From contig JAHDEC010000030.1 of assembly GCA_020629035.1 (NCBI GenBank), positions 1-39,879 of the forward strand: a stretch of DNA of 39,879 bases, given 5' to 3'. The translations under genes and the position numbers were made by a program. Position 1 is the first letter of the stretch; each line of letters starts with the position of its first letter. This DNA comes from Saprospiraceae bacterium. GTDB taxonomy: Bacteria > Bacteroidota > Bacteroidia > Chitinophagales > Saprospiraceae. The notes beneath the pieces are model-generated. The model worked only from the letters and a program-made list of their open reading frames with translations. It was not told the DNA's origin and ran no database searches. This document shows positions 16,222 through 25,123 of this stretch, one piece after another.

Positions 16222-16918
16222 TAAATATGTCGCCCACTCAGGTGTTTGTTCTCGAAGAAAAGCCACCGAACATATTAAAAATGGCCTCGTTAGTGTGAAT
16301 GGCAACATTGAAACCAATCCAGCTACTGAAATGAAAGAAGGTGATGTCGTCTTATTTAAAGACAAACTTATCAAACCTTCCAATAATCATGTTTATCTCA
16401 TCCTCAATAAACCTAAGAATACCGTAACTACGCTTGATGACGAACGAGGTCGTAAAACCGTAATGGATTTAGTAAAAAACAAAACCTCTGAAAGGATTTA
16501 TCCGGTCGGAAGACTTGATAGAAATACCACTGGTTTATTACTCTTGACTAATGATGGAGATTTAGCTCACAAGCTTAGTCATCCCAGCCATGAGGTAAAG
16601 AAAATCTATCATGTCTTTTTAGACAAAGATCTGAGTCAAGACCATTTTAATGCCATACAAAAGGGCATTACTTTAGATGATGGTCCTGTAGAAGTAGATA
16701 AAATCTCTTATATAAAGGGAGCGAAAAATGAAATCGGAATAGACATCCATATAGGAAGAAATCGAATTGTACGTCGGATTTTTGAACATTTTGATTATCA
16801 GGTACAAAAGCTTGATCGTGTTTATTATGGAGGATTAACTAAAAAAGATTTACCTAGATCTTTCTCTCGTCACCTTACCGAAAGAGAGATTATTATGTTG
16901 AAACACTTCAATCATTAG
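16208..16918 (+). CDS. Ribosomal large-subunit pseudouridine synthase (RsuA/RluB/E/F family)
   Basis: Converts a specific uridine of rRNA to pseudouridine. An N-terminal S4 RNA-binding domain (RLNKYVAHSGVCSRRKA, about 3-50) is followed by the catalytic domain. Its motif GRLDRNTTG (101-109) carries the catalytic Asp (D104), and LLLLTNDGDLAHKLSHP follows. The reading frame also runs from a TTG six bases earlier, but the tandem ATG ATG at 16208 or 16211 is more likely; either way the start lies inside the end of dnaB (overlap 11-14 bases). Length (236 residues) fits RluB/RluF-type enzymes; RluB (U2605 of 23S rRNA) is the most common member in Bacteroidota, but the target is not proven. Confidence 0.9.
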   Translation: MMRLNKYVAHSGVCSRRKATEHIKNGLVSVNGNIETNPATEMKEGDVVLFKDKLIKPSNNHVYLILNKPKNTVTTLDDERGRKTVMDLVKNKTSERIYPVGRLDRNTTGLLLLTNDGDLAHKLSHPSHEVKKIYHVFLDKDLSQDHFNAIQKGITLDDGPVEVDKISYIKGAKNEIGIDIHIGRNRIVRRIFEHFDYQVQKLDRVYYGGLTKKDLPRSFSRHLTEREIIMLKHFNH

Positions 16919-17004
16919 TTTTTATGAGCTATATGTTAAACTAGGTTAATAGCTCTTAATGTCCTCTTAAGTATCCTAACTCTCCCTAATTGCTACCCGT
17001 CAGG

Positions 17005-17035
17005 TTCTATAATTATTCATTCAAAAATTATAGAA
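17005..17035 (+). promoter_or_regulatory. 10-bp perfect inverted repeat just before a start codon
   Basis: TTCTATAATT (17005-17014) and AATTATAGAA (17026-17035) are exact reverse complements separated by 11 bases, and the ATG of the next gene begins two bases later. In RNA this is an AU-rich hairpin covering the ribosome landing zone; in DNA it could be an operator. Confidence 0.5.
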
Positions 17036-17037
17036 TT

Positions 17038-17523
17038 ATGAAATACCTAATTTGTTTATTTTGTCTGTTTTCGGCAACTATCACTTTTAGCCAAAAAAAA
17101 GAATCGACTCCAAGTTTAGCTAAACATCTCTTAGAATATGAGACCAGTTATAACAGAAATATGGGGCTCCACGTCGGTCTAAATTATGTTCACTTACTCA
17201 ATGATCATCTTGGTATTGCTGCTGGTATTAATGTTAGTAAGTATAAGCGATCTAGCTACCAACTTGGTTTAAGAGCTTATATGAAAAATGAAGGTAGCGT
17301 CAAGCCATTCTACGAAATTGGATATAAGCTTACCCGTTTTAATAATAGACTTTGGACTCCCGAGGCAGTTCACGGCCATCATATCTATCAAAAGTTTGGG
17401 GTTTTAGTTGATGTTACCGATAGACTAAGTATGACTGGCTCCATGCAATTTGACAAGTTAATGGCTGGAAAATTCGGGGCAGGTGGTTTTACACCCTCAT
17501 TTAGTCTAGGATATAAATTTTAG
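17038..17523 (+). CDS. Small outer-membrane beta-barrel protein (hypothetical)
   Basis: A 161-residue protein with a signal peptide (MKYLICLFCLF, cleavage around TFSQ at 19), then alternating hydrophobic/polar strands such as MGLHVGLNYVHLLNDHLGIAAG. The end, TPSFSLGYKF, has the terminal aromatic typical of outer-membrane barrels. Size suggests an eight-stranded barrel. An ATG 48 bases upstream is in frame, but it would add 16 residues in front of the signal peptide and run through the inverted repeat, so the start at 17038 is preferred. No family recognised. Two consecutive hairpins, the second a terminator, follow the stop. Confidence 0.75.
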   Translation: MKYLICLFCLFSATITFSQKKESTPSLAKHLLEYETSYNRNMGLHVGLNYVHLLNDHLGIAAGINVSKYKRSSYQLGLRAYMKNEGSVKPFYEIGYKLTRFNNRLWTPEAVHGHHIYQKFGVLVDVTDRLSMTGSMQFDKLMAGKFGAGGFTPSFSLGYKF

Positions 17524-17579
17524 AGACTCAAACATAGCATCATGGGCTTCCGATGTACTTAAGTTTTATTTTTATAGGC

Positions 17580-17622
17580 CAATGTTGTTCCCCTCTTAAA
17601 CTAGAGTTCTAGGGCAACATTG
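17580..17622 (+). other. Long hairpin in the 3' region of the small barrel gene
   Basis: CAATGTTG (17580-17587) pairs perfectly with CAACATTG (17615-17622), and CCCT (17591-17594) with AGGG (17611-17614), leaving a 3-base bulge and a 16-base loop. It abuts the terminator hairpin directly. It could protect the mRNA end or form the body of a small RNA. Confidence 0.45.
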
Positions 17623-17652
17623 AAAACTCTCAAGTGATTGCTTGGGAGTTTT
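17623..17652 (+). terminator. Rho-independent terminator of the small barrel gene
   Basis: AAAACTCTCAAG (17623-17634) pairs with CTTGGGAGTTTT (17641-17652) around a 6-base loop. The only non-Watson-Crick position is U-G on the plus-strand RNA (A-C on the minus), so it serves the plus strand. The T run follows. It ends exactly at the stop of the convergent lipoprotein gene. Confidence 0.85.
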
Positions 17653-18171
17653 TTATTCAATAAATATCCCGAAATTTAAATCAAATTTGCCCGTAAAGGT
17701 TTGCGGACTAAATTCTCGTAATCTGAAATTAAACTCTAAATCAACATCCTCTTTATTCAAGACTTCCTTAAGTTCAGTAGCTGAGGCTAACATCCGGATT
17801 TCGGTACCCACATTTAAAGGTGTTTGTTCTAAATAAAACATTTCCCTTCTGGGACCATTAGGCCCATCCAGCAATGCATGTACTGTGACACCAAAAATAA
17901 AATCTAGATTTACATTATTAAAATCGCTAGAAAAAGAGCCAAATCCTGCTTGTATAAAAGAAATTTGTTCCTCAGTTATCCCAGCATTGGCCAATCGAGT
18001 ATCATAAAAAGTCGGGACACCAAATACCTGGAAAACATGCGTTTCTAAGGCATTCAAACCTGCCGGTAACTCAAGTGGAATTTCCATCGTAATATTAGCA
18101 ATTTCAGATGCTTGTTCTTTACAAGAAGAAATAAACACCAAAAAAAGACAAGCAAAAAAAGACAATCTCAT
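17653..18171 (-). CDS. Hypothetical lipoprotein
   Basis: A 172-residue protein with a short lipoprotein signal: hydrophobic core ending in FISSC with the lipid-attachment Cys at 17, then KEQ. The mature part is rich in Phe, Asn and Leu with predicted beta strands (FGVTVHALLDGP, LEFNFRLREFSPQTFTGKFDLNFGIFIE) and has no family I recognise. It is a single minus-strand gene, divergent from the CBS/ligase gene across a 123-bp gap and convergent with the small barrel gene. Confidence 0.75.
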   Translation of the reverse strand: MRLSFFACLFLVFISSCKEQASEIANITMEIPLELPAGLNALETHVFQVFGVPTFYDTRLANAGITEEQISFIQAGFGSFSSDFNNVNLDFIFGVTVHALLDGPNGPRREMFYLEQTPLNVGTEIRMLASATELKEVLNKEDVDLEFNFRLREFSPQTFTGKFDLNFGIFIE

Positions 18172-18294
18172 ATCTTAGAAACGCAGAGTGTTAAAAATTA
18201 TTTGTCATTGGTACAATTTCTGATTATTTATCCTGTAACAAACATCATAAAAGTACACTTTGATGAGTAATGATCTGATTAAATGCTAAATTAA

Positions 18295-20211
18295 ATGGGA
18301 GAACAACGAGTATCGAAATTGACCAATAAAAAAGCCATGCAGCGCTTTATGAAATCATTGTTAAATGATACTAAAGCATTGGAATTTATGCTTGAAAATG
18401 ATTGGTTCGAGTCTGATAAAAAAAGACTCGGTGCCGAACAAGAAATGGCATTGGTAAACGAACAAAATCTAAAACCGGCAACCATTGCTACTGAGGTCTT
18501 AGATAAAATGAAAAAATTCCCTTGGGTAGAAACAGAACTAGCTAAATTTAATCTAGAGACAAACCTAACACCCCGAGAAATAAAGGGAAAATGCTTTTCT
18601 GAACTACATAAAGAAAATTTCGACAAACTCGTTAAAATACAAGAGTACCTAGATAAATTCAAAGCAAAAATTGTCCTTACAGGAATACTTCCAACCATTA
18701 GGAAGCACCACCTAACCATGGATAATCTAACGCCTAAAAAGCGATATTTTGCTCTGATGCAAGCTATAAATGAGCAGCTCATTGGCAACACCTACGAACT
18801 TAGAATTGTGGGAATCGATGAGCTGATCGTGAAGCATGACTCACCACTCCTTGAGGCAAGTAACACTAGTTTTCAAGTACATCTTCAAGTTGCCCCAAAA
18901 GACTTTGTAAAGTATTATAATGTGGCACAAACCTTAGCTGCACCCTGTATGGCGATAGCCTCTAATTCACCCATTGTTTTTGGAAAGCGTTTGTGGCATG
19001 AGTCAAGAATAGCCATGTTCCAACAGTCATTAGATACCAGGTCTTCTCATGAGCATATGCGCGAAAGAAGTCCACGAGTAAGTTTTGGTGTCGATTGGTT
19101 AAAGGAATCAATCATGGAAATTTATACCGAAGATATAGCTCGCTTTAGACCACTTATTAATTCTGATATTGAGGAGGATTCTCTAGATCTAATCAAAAAG
19201 GGGAAAGTGCCTAAACTTCGTGCACTTCAAGTACACAACTCCACAGTATATCGATGGAATCGTCCTTGTTACGGAATATCTGATAATGGTAAACCGCACT
19301 TGAGAATTGAAAACAGGGTCTTACCTGCGGGTCCTACGGTAATGGATGAGATTGCTAATGCGGCCTTTTGGATAGGATGTATGGAAGGAATGGTCGACAC
19401 CTATGATGATATTCGAAACCATTTACAGTTTATTGACGTAAGAGATAATTTTGGTAAAGCTGCACGGTTTGGTATTGATTCGACCTTCACCTGGATGGGT
19501 GATCAAAAGCGAGGCGCATGCGAACTTGTGTTAGAAGAATTAATTCCCTTAGCCAGAAAGGGACTTAAAAAATGTAAAGTAAATACTAAGGATATCAACA
19601 AATACTTAGGTGTTATAGAAGCAAGAGCCAAAGAACATACAAATGGTGCCCGCTGGCAGTTAAGATCTTATAGCAACCTTTTAAATCAGACGAATCATGA
19701 TGAGGCCTTAAGCGTACTAACCCAAGCCATCATTAATAATCAAAAGGATGATCAACCCGTTCATACCTGGAAACTAGCTGAGCTAAAAGATCTAGACAAT
19801 TATCAACCGATGGATATGAAGGTTGAAGAACTTATGACCACTGATTTATTTACTGTACAAAAAGATGATATACTCGACTTTGTATTAGACCTTATTAAGT
19901 GGAAGAAACTAAATTTCATTCCTGTAGAAGATACTAAGGGTAAATTGAGTGGAATTATAACCCCACAAAATATATTTAATGCCAATTTAAAAGCCAACAA
20001 ATCCAGTCGTAAAAAGATTGTGTCTGTTAGCGATATCATGGATACCAAACCAGTAACCATCGATACTCAGGCTACCGTTTTGGAGGCTATGAAATTAATG
20101 CAAAATAGAAAATCTGGCTACATTTTAGTGGTACAGAAAAACGATTTGGTAGGGATCATTACCGAGCGAGATTTTCTTCAAATTTCCAGTCGTTTAATGG
20201 AAAGAATGTAG
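18295..20211 (+). CDS. Glutamate-cysteine ligase family 2-like enzyme fused to two CBS domains
   Basis: A 638-residue cytoplasmic protein. Residues about 40-450 resemble carboxylate-amine ligases of the GCS2 type: GAEQEMALV (46-54) carries the acidic metal/ATP ligands, and HLQVAPKDF, RIENRVLPAGPTVMDEIANAAFWIG and GARWQL follow. Such enzymes join Glu to an amine such as Cys. From residue 508 to the end are two CBS domains (VEELMTTDLFTV, GIITPQNIF, then VSDIMDTKPVTI, LVGIITERDFL). CBS pairs usually bind adenosyl nucleotides, so the ligase may respond to energy charge or SAM, which is inference. No glutathione synthetase is nearby, so the product may not be glutathione. Next downstream, co-directional, is the aconitase fusion. 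Confidence 0.85.
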   Translation: MGEQRVSKLTNKKAMQRFMKSLLNDTKALEFMLENDWFESDKKRLGAEQEMALVNEQNLKPATIATEVLDKMKKFPWVETELAKFNLETNLTPREIKGKCFSELHKENFDKLVKIQEYLDKFKAKIVLTGILPTIRKHHLTMDNLTPKKRYFALMQAINEQLIGNTYELRIVGIDELIVKHDSPLLEASNTSFQVHLQVAPKDFVKYYNVAQTLAAPCMAIASNSPIVFGKRLWHESRIAMFQQSLDTRSSHEHMRERSPRVSFGVDWLKESIMEIYTEDIARFRPLINSDIEEDSLDLIKKGKVPKLRALQVHNSTVYRWNRPCYGISDNGKPHLRIENRVLPAGPTVMDEIANAAFWIGCMEGMVDTYDDIRNHLQFIDVRDNFGKAARFGIDSTFTWMGDQKRGACELVLEELIPLARKGLKKCKVNTKDINKYLGVIEARAKEHTNGARWQLRSYSNLLNQTNHDEALSVLTQAIINNQKDDQPVHTWKLAELKDLDNYQPMDMKVEELMTTDLFTVQKDDILDFVLDLIKWKKLNFIPVEDTKGKLSGIITPQNIFNANLKANKSSRKKIVSVSDIMDTKPVTIDTQATVLEAMKLMQNRKSGYILVVQKNDLVGIITERDFLQISSRLMERM

Positions 20212-20293
20212 GGTCTAAAAGTTAAAAAATAACGAAGCTTTTAAATATTACCTCCTTCAGGATATATAGCTTATAAGATTATATTGGTTTTTG

Positions 20294-20301
20294 TACCTTT
20301 G
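20294..20301 (+). promoter_or_regulatory. -7 box of the aconitase promoter
   Basis: TACCTTTG matches TAnnTTTG and is followed by GC at the expected place. It lies 38 bases before the preferred ATG at 20339. It overlaps the longer in-frame extension starting at 20291, which argues against that earlier start. Confidence 0.65.
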
Positions 20302-20338
20302 CAGCCAATTTTATTCCTTAACCCATAAAATTAATTGC

Positions 20339-23300
20339 ATGGCTTTTGACATCGATATGATCAAAGATCATTACAAAGTTTTAGGAGACAAAGTAAAAGC
20401 AATCAAAGCTGAACTTGGACGACCGCTCACGCTCTCAGAAAAGATTCTATACTCGCATTTACACGAAGAATCTCCATTGAAAAATTATAGTAGAGGAAAA
20501 GACTATGTCTTCTTTGCTCCTGACCGTGTAGCCATGCAAGATGCAACCGCCCAAATGGCGCTATTGCAGTTTATGATGGCTGGAAAAGATAAGGTGGCTG
20601 TACCATCTACCGTACATTGTGACCACCTGATTCAAGCAAAAATAGGCGCAGATGCTGATTTGCAAAATGCTATAAATACCAGTAACGAGGTTTTCAATTT
20701 CTTAGAATCTGTATCCGATAAATATGGTATTGGTTTTTGGAAGCCAGGCGCAGGTATTATCCATCAAGTAGTTTTAGAAAACTATGCATTTCCAGGAGGG
20801 ATGATGATTGGAACTGATAGTCATACAGTAAATGCTGGTGGACTAGGTATGGTGGCTATAGGTGTTGGTGGTGCTGATGCAGTTGATGTTATGGCAGGTA
20901 TGCCATGGGAACTTAAAAACCCAAAATTAATTGGTGTTAAGTTGACCGGGAAATTATCTGGATGGTCTTCTCCAAAGGACGTTATCTTAAAAGTAGCAGA
21001 CATTCTTACCGTTAAGGGAGGTACAGGTGCTATCGTTGAGTACTTCGGTGATGGAGCTAAAAATATGTCTTGTACTGGTAAAGGAACCATATGTAATATG
21101 GGTGCAGAAATAGGAGCAACAACTTCTACTTTTGGTTACGATGAAAGTATGGATCGTTATCTACGAGCTACTGACAGAGCAGATATTGCTGACGCAGCTA
21201 AAGAAGTACAAGAACATCTAACAGCAGATGCGGAATGTTATGCTGAGCCTGAAAAATACTTTGATCAAGTTATTGAAATCAATCTTTCTGAACTGAAGCC
21301 TTTAATAAATGGACCATTCACACCAGACCTTTCTACAAATGTTGGAAAAGAGATGACAGAAAAAGCAACAGCTAATGATTGGCCGTTGACAGTAGAATGG
21401 GGATTGATTGGTTCTTGTACCAATTCGTCTTATGAAGATTTGTCAAGATCGGCTTCCATCGCAAGACAAGCTGTTGAAAAAGGACTAATAACCAAAGCTG
21501 AATTTGGTATTAATCCTGGAAGTGAGCAAGTAAGATTTACTGCAGAAAGAGATGGGATTTTAAAGATATTTGAAGATTTAAATGCTACCATTTTTACCAA
21601 TGCATGTGGACCTTGTATCGGCCAGTGGGCGAGATACAAAGATCCAATGAATGCTCCGAAAAACAGTATCATACATTCCTTCAATAGAAACTTCTCCAAA
21701 CGAGCTGATGGTAACCCAAGCACGCATGCATTTGTTGCATCACCAGAGATTGTGGCAGCCATTGCTATTGCAGGAAGACTTGATTTTAATCCAATGACCG
21801 ATACGCTGACCAATGATAAAGGTGAGGAAGTAAAGTTTGATGAGCCAACTGGCTTCGAACTTCCTCCTAATGGATTTGATGTTAAAGATAGAGGCTTTAA
21901 CGCCCCAGCAGAAGATGGAAGTAAGATAGAAGTAGTGGTAGATCCTACATCAGAAAGACTACAACTATTAACGCCTTTTGTACCGATTACACAAGAAGGT
22001 GTTAAAGGTATGCGAGTACTTATCAAAGTAAAAGGAAAGTGTACAACAGATCATATTTCAATGGCCGGACCATGGTTAACTTATCGAGGTCATTTACAGA
22101 ATATTTCTGAGAATTGCTACACTGGTGCAATCAACTATTTTAACGACGAGGCTAACTCAGTACTCAACTATGTAAAAAATGATTACGTCCCTGTTCCTGA
22201 TTCTGCAAAAACCTATCAAGCAAATGGCATAGGAACCGTAGTTTTTGGTGAAGAAAATCTTGGAGAAGGTTCGTCTAGAGAACATGCGGCTATGGAACCT
22301 AGGTTCTTAGGTGTCAATGCCGTGATCGTAAAATCGTTTGCTAGAATTCATGAAACCAATCTAAAAAAGCAAGGAATGCTTGCCTTAACTTTTATTGATA
22401 AGGCAGATTATGATTTGGTTAGACAAGATGATATTGTTTCTATCATGGATTTTGATCAAATGGCTCCAGGGAAACCATTGACCATTAAATTAGATCATGA
22501 AGATGGAACTAGTGATGAGTTTAAAGTATCCCACACTTATAATCAAGCACAAATTGATTGGGTGAGAGCAGGCTCAGCTTTAAATAAAATACGAGAAGAT
22601 TTAGCTAATGAATCAACCGTTGTGAATAAAGTGGCGGATGCTGGTTCTAAAGCAGTAGATACAACAGTAGACGCAAGCAAAAAAGTTATGGCTGGAGCTG
22701 CAGCTATAGCAGCAGGTGCTGCGGTGAGTGGCAAAAAAGTAGTAAGTGGTGCAACAGATATTGCTTCTGGCGCAGTAGATTCTGGTAAGAAGGTGGTAGC
22801 GGGTGCTGCTGATCTAGCTGGCGATGCTGTAGAAACTACAGCCAAAGCTGGAAAGTCAATCTTAAGATGGTTATTACCATTGTTTGTTGTCCTCCTAGGA
22901 CTAGGATATTTAATCACCAGAATGGGATGTAGCACTGGAGTAGATGCATTAGATAATGCTGCTGAAAAAACGATAGGAGCTACAGAAAATGTTGTTGGAG
23001 GAGCTACTGATTTAGCTAAGAAAGGAGCAGAAAAAGTAGTGGATGGAGCTGGTGCAGTGGCGGGAGCTGCTGGAGATGCTGTATCAGGAGTAGTTGATTT
23101 AACAGGCGATGCATTTAAATGGAGTGCAGACGCATTAGGATCTGTATTTACCAAAACCGATGATGTTGCTAAAGCCGCTTGGGACAAGATGATTGTGAGT
23201 GCTGGTTCAGCTGGTGATCAGATGAAAAAATTCATTTCCAACGGGTTTAAAGGTGATCCTAATTTTAGTTTGAAAAATGCAAACTTTGCAACTGGCTCAG

Positions 23301-23596
23301 CTGAACTTAGTGGACAAATGAAAGGAGAACTTAATGGAGTGGTCGCATTTATGAAGGCATATCCTGGTACTAAATTAGCCGTTATGGGATATACCGATAA
23401 TACAGGTGATCCTGATGATAATGTTACCTTATCTAAAAACAGAGCTAAATCTGTAATGGGTTTTTTAGCTGCTAATGGGATAGATGCTTCAAGAGTAGTT
23501 TCTGAAGGATATGGCCAAGACAATCCGATCGCAGATAACAATACTGAAAAAGGAAGAGCGCAAAATAGACGCATAGAATTGCGCTTGATGAAATAA
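20339..23596 (+). CDS. acnA: Aconitate hydratase fused to a transmembrane anchor and OmpA-like domain
   Basis: Residues 1-755 form a complete aconitase (citrate to isocitrate, TCA cycle). IGTDSHT is at 157-163, the 4Fe-4S Cys residues are C360 (in GSCTN), C423 and C426 (in ACGPCIG), and the active-site loop GSSREHA is at 644-650. A normal homologue would end at about [12 protein letters not shown], but the frame continues. Three tandem 18-residue Ala/Gly/Lys repeats (779-832) are followed by a transmembrane helix (842-860), a second LEA-like stretch (865-935) and an OmpA peptidoglycan-binding domain (975-1085). In the OmpA domain D1020 and R1035 have the canonical 15-residue spacing. The enzyme should therefore lie in the cytoplasm with the OmpA part in the periplasm. 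The start at 20339 is chosen over an in-frame ATG at 20291 because the -7 box overlaps the latter. Terminator follows. Confidence 0.95.
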   Translation: MAFDIDMIKDHYKVLGDKVKAIKAELGRPLTLSEKILYSHLHEESPLKNYSRGKDYVFFAPDRVAMQDATAQMALLQFMMAGKDKVAVPSTVHCDHLIQAKIGADADLQNAINTSNEVFNFLESVSDKYGIGFWKPGAGIIHQVVLENYAFPGGMMIGTDSHTVNAGGLGMVAIGVGGADAVDVMAGMPWELKNPKLIGVKLTGKLSGWSSPKDVILKVADILTVKGGTGAIVEYFGDGAKNMSCTGKGTICNMGAEIGATTSTFGYDESMDRYLRATDRADIADAAKEVQEHLTADAECYAEPEKYFDQVIEINLSELKPLINGPFTPDLSTNVGKEMTEKATANDWPLTVEWGLIGSCTNSSYEDLSRSASIARQAVEKGLITKAEFGINPGSEQVRFTAERDGILKIFEDLNATIFTNACGPCIGQWARYKDPMNAPKNSIIHSFNRNFSKRADGNPSTHAFVASPEIVAAIAIAGRLDFNPMTDTLTNDKGEEVKFDEPTGFELPPNGFDVKDRGFNAPAEDGSKIEVVVDPTSERLQLLTPFVPITQEGVKGMRVLIKVKGKCTTDHISMAGPWLTYRGHLQNISENCYTGAINYFNDEANSVLNYVKNDYVPVPDSAKTYQANGIGTVVFGEENLGEGSSREHAAMEPRFLGVNAVIVKSFARIHETNLKKQGMLALTFIDKADYDLVRQDDIVSIMDFDQMAPGKPLTIKLDHEDGTSDEFKVSHTYNQAQIDWVRAGSALNKIREDLANESTVVNKVADAGSKAVDTTVDASKKVMAGAAAIAAGAAVSGKKVVSGATDIASGAVDSGKKVVAGAADLAGDAVETTAKAGKSILRWLLPLFVVLLGLGYLITRMGCSTGVDALDNAAEKTIGATENVVGGATDLAKKGAEKVVDGAGAVAGAAGDAVSGVVDLTGDAFKWSADALGSVFTKTDDVAKAAWDKMIVSAGSAGDQMKKFISNGFKGDPNFSLKNANFATGSAELSGQMKGELNGVVAFMKAYPGTKLAVMGYTDNTGDPDDNVTLSKNRAKSVMGFLAANGIDASRVVSEGYGQDNPIADNNTEKGRAQNRRIELRLMK
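22673..22834 (+). repeat. Three tandem 18-codon repeats in the aconitase-OmpA linker
   Basis: Encodes residues 779-796, 797-814 and 815-832, each with the pattern (A/S)(S/G)KKV(M/V)-x-GA-x-(A/D)(I/L)A-x(2)-A(V). An 18-residue period equals five alpha-helical turns, so each unit would present the same faces: an amphipathic Ala-rich helix leading into the membrane helix at 22862-22918. Confidence 0.8.
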
Positions 23597-23618
23597 GTTA
23601 ATGCTTGTTAAGTTATAT

Positions 23619-23648
23619 AGCTGCATCATTTTATGGTGCAGCTTTTTT
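23619..23648 (+). terminator. Rho-independent terminator of the aconitase fusion gene
   Basis: AGCTGCATCA (23619-23628) pairs with TGGTGCAGCT (23634-23643) with one U-G pair on the plus-strand RNA and a 5-base loop, then six T residues. Confidence 0.9.
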
Positions 23649-23785
23649 ATTTTCACTTCTTGAAGTGTTAGCTTAATGTTATGCTTTTCACAACATTGGT
23701 TAACTAGCTATATTTAATTTGAAATACATATATATTAGTGAGGTCCCCAAATTCTTATTTACTTAATCATTAAACACTTAACTGT

Positions 23786-25120
23786 ATGAAATACCTATCT
23801 ATACTCATCCTTTTATTGGCATTTATTATCCCATCTAAAGCTCAGATATCATCCTATGATATTGCTACCTTTCAAGAACCCAATAGAAAACAAAAACAAG
23901 GAGGACTAACCTTTGATGGCAGATTCCGCAATGAAAACTCAAATAACTTCTCAGGTCGAGTGACTAATAGTTTTAATACTAATCTCGGATGGTTTGATAA
24001 TAGATTTACAGATATAGACAATATTGAATCTTCCATGAATACAGGTCTCAATTTTACCATTAATGGAGGAAAGGAAAAAAACGAGAATTCGAGTTATCTA
24101 AACACAACTATTTTTGCTTATAACTCAAGCGAAAAACGCTGGTTTAATGAATCCCTTAAATTCTTTGGTATGGGTGTAGATTTCTCTGGCCGATTAAACA
24201 ATAACAGATCAAGATTTAATGGAGTTTCTGATGTTACTGCAGTCAATAATAGTCTTGGCCTTCGTATACCGATTTCGATTGGCAAAGGGCAACCTCAAAA
24301 TACAAGCGATGCATGGCATGCTATAACCATTCTGGAATTTCTAAATGCTCAAGGGCTGTTAAGTAAGGCCGCCTTCTCTGACGAAGAAATCATTGGCTTT
24401 GCTAATGAATTATCATTAATAAGAAATGTCAGAAATACTGACTTTAGATTAGAGAGAATAAGCGAAATAGAACAACTCATCAATTATATCACCGAAAATA
24501 ACATGGTCAATGACCTAGATTATAGACTATTTGCTCATGTACATGATGCTTGGATTTTCGAAAACTTCGAACCTAGGGAATCAGGTAAGCGATTTTCTCT
24601 GGGTATTGCACCAACACTAAATATAAACCAATCCATTAATAGCACAGATTTTAACTCAATCGTAATACCTGTAGGCGCCGATTTATTTGTCGGATATGAT
24701 GTCTACAAACCCTTGTCATTAGATTGGCAATTGGATTTCGAATCTGAGTTCGCTATTGGTCCAAGGCAAACCATTTACGGAGGCGATCTTGAGATTGTAG
24801 GCAATGACCCATATCTTAGAACATCTCTAGGGGCATCTGTGGGAATTGGGCATTTCTTCAGTCGACGGACTTTTTGGGAACTTGATTTAAGACCTCAAAT
24901 AGTTAATCTGAACTACAGTAGCCAATTGAGTCCTTTTAATACGAATACTACCGTTTTTAACACTTGGCTTACTGGTCAGTATGTTTATTATTTTTCACCA
25001 CAATTATCGATGAATGTATTTGGATCCGTAAACTTAAATACACAGTCAAACGAATTAGGTGAAAATCCATTGTTTAATGGAAATGAAATCAGAGTTTCCA
25101 CCAATTATAGGTTCTATTAA
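23786..25120 (+). CDS. Hypothetical outer-membrane beta-barrel protein
   Basis: A 444-residue protein with a signal peptide (MKYLSILILLLAF, cleavage near SKAQ at 19-20), then long runs of alternating residues, many ending in aromatic girdle positions (LNFTINGG, FFGMGVDFSGRL, LGLRIPISIG). The C-terminus is VSTNYRFY, with the terminal aromatic of outer-membrane barrels. A helical, more polar insert at about 170-255 (SDAWHAITILEFLNAQGL to ENFEPRE) interrupts the barrel and may be a plug or an external domain. No family recognised. It ends three bases from the stop of the convergent peptidase gene. No exact TAnnTTTG promoter is seen in the 189-bp gap upstream. Confidence 0.75.
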   Translation: MKYLSILILLLAFIIPSKAQISSYDIATFQEPNRKQKQGGLTFDGRFRNENSNNFSGRVTNSFNTNLGWFDNRFTDIDNIESSMNTGLNFTINGGKEKNENSSYLNTTIFAYNSSEKRWFNESLKFFGMGVDFSGRLNNNRSRFNGVSDVTAVNNSLGLRIPISIGKGQPQNTSDAWHAITILEFLNAQGLLSKAAFSDEEIIGFANELSLIRNVRNTDFRLERISEIEQLINYITENNMVNDLDYRLFAHVHDAWIFENFEPRESGKRFSLGIAPTLNINQSINSTDFNSIVIPVGADLFVGYDVYKPLSLDWQLDFESEFAIGPRQTIYGGDLEIVGNDPYLRTSLGASVGIGHFFSRRTFWELDLRPQIVNLNYSSQLSPFNTNTTVFNTWLTGQYVYYFSPQLSMNVFGSVNLNTQSNELGENPLFNGNEIRVSTNYRFY

Positions 25121-25123
25121 GCT

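Noticed and set aside
16990-17037. Earlier in-frame ATG for the small barrel gene
   Set aside because: It would put 16 residues in front of a good signal peptide and translate through the 10-bp hairpin.
18291-18791. Minus-strand ORF of 166 codons opposite the CBS/ligase gene
   Set aside because: The plus frame has clear family motifs, and the antisense translation is Ser/Phe/Leu-rich without any recognisable domain.
20291-20338. Earlier in-frame start for aconitase adding 16 residues
   Set aside because: The extra stretch overlaps the TACCTTTG -7 box and adds residues not expected before the conserved aconitase N-terminus.
21430-22026. Minus-strand ORF of 198 codons opposite aconitase
   Set aside because: It lies entirely inside the conserved Fe-S region of aconitase and is a shadow frame.
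22543-23187. Long minus-strand ORF (214 codons) opposite the aconitase linker
   Set aside because: It is a by-product of the Ala/Gly/Val-rich repeat codons on the plus strand. Its protein is a low-complexity Ser/Ala/Pro/Thr string with no start context.
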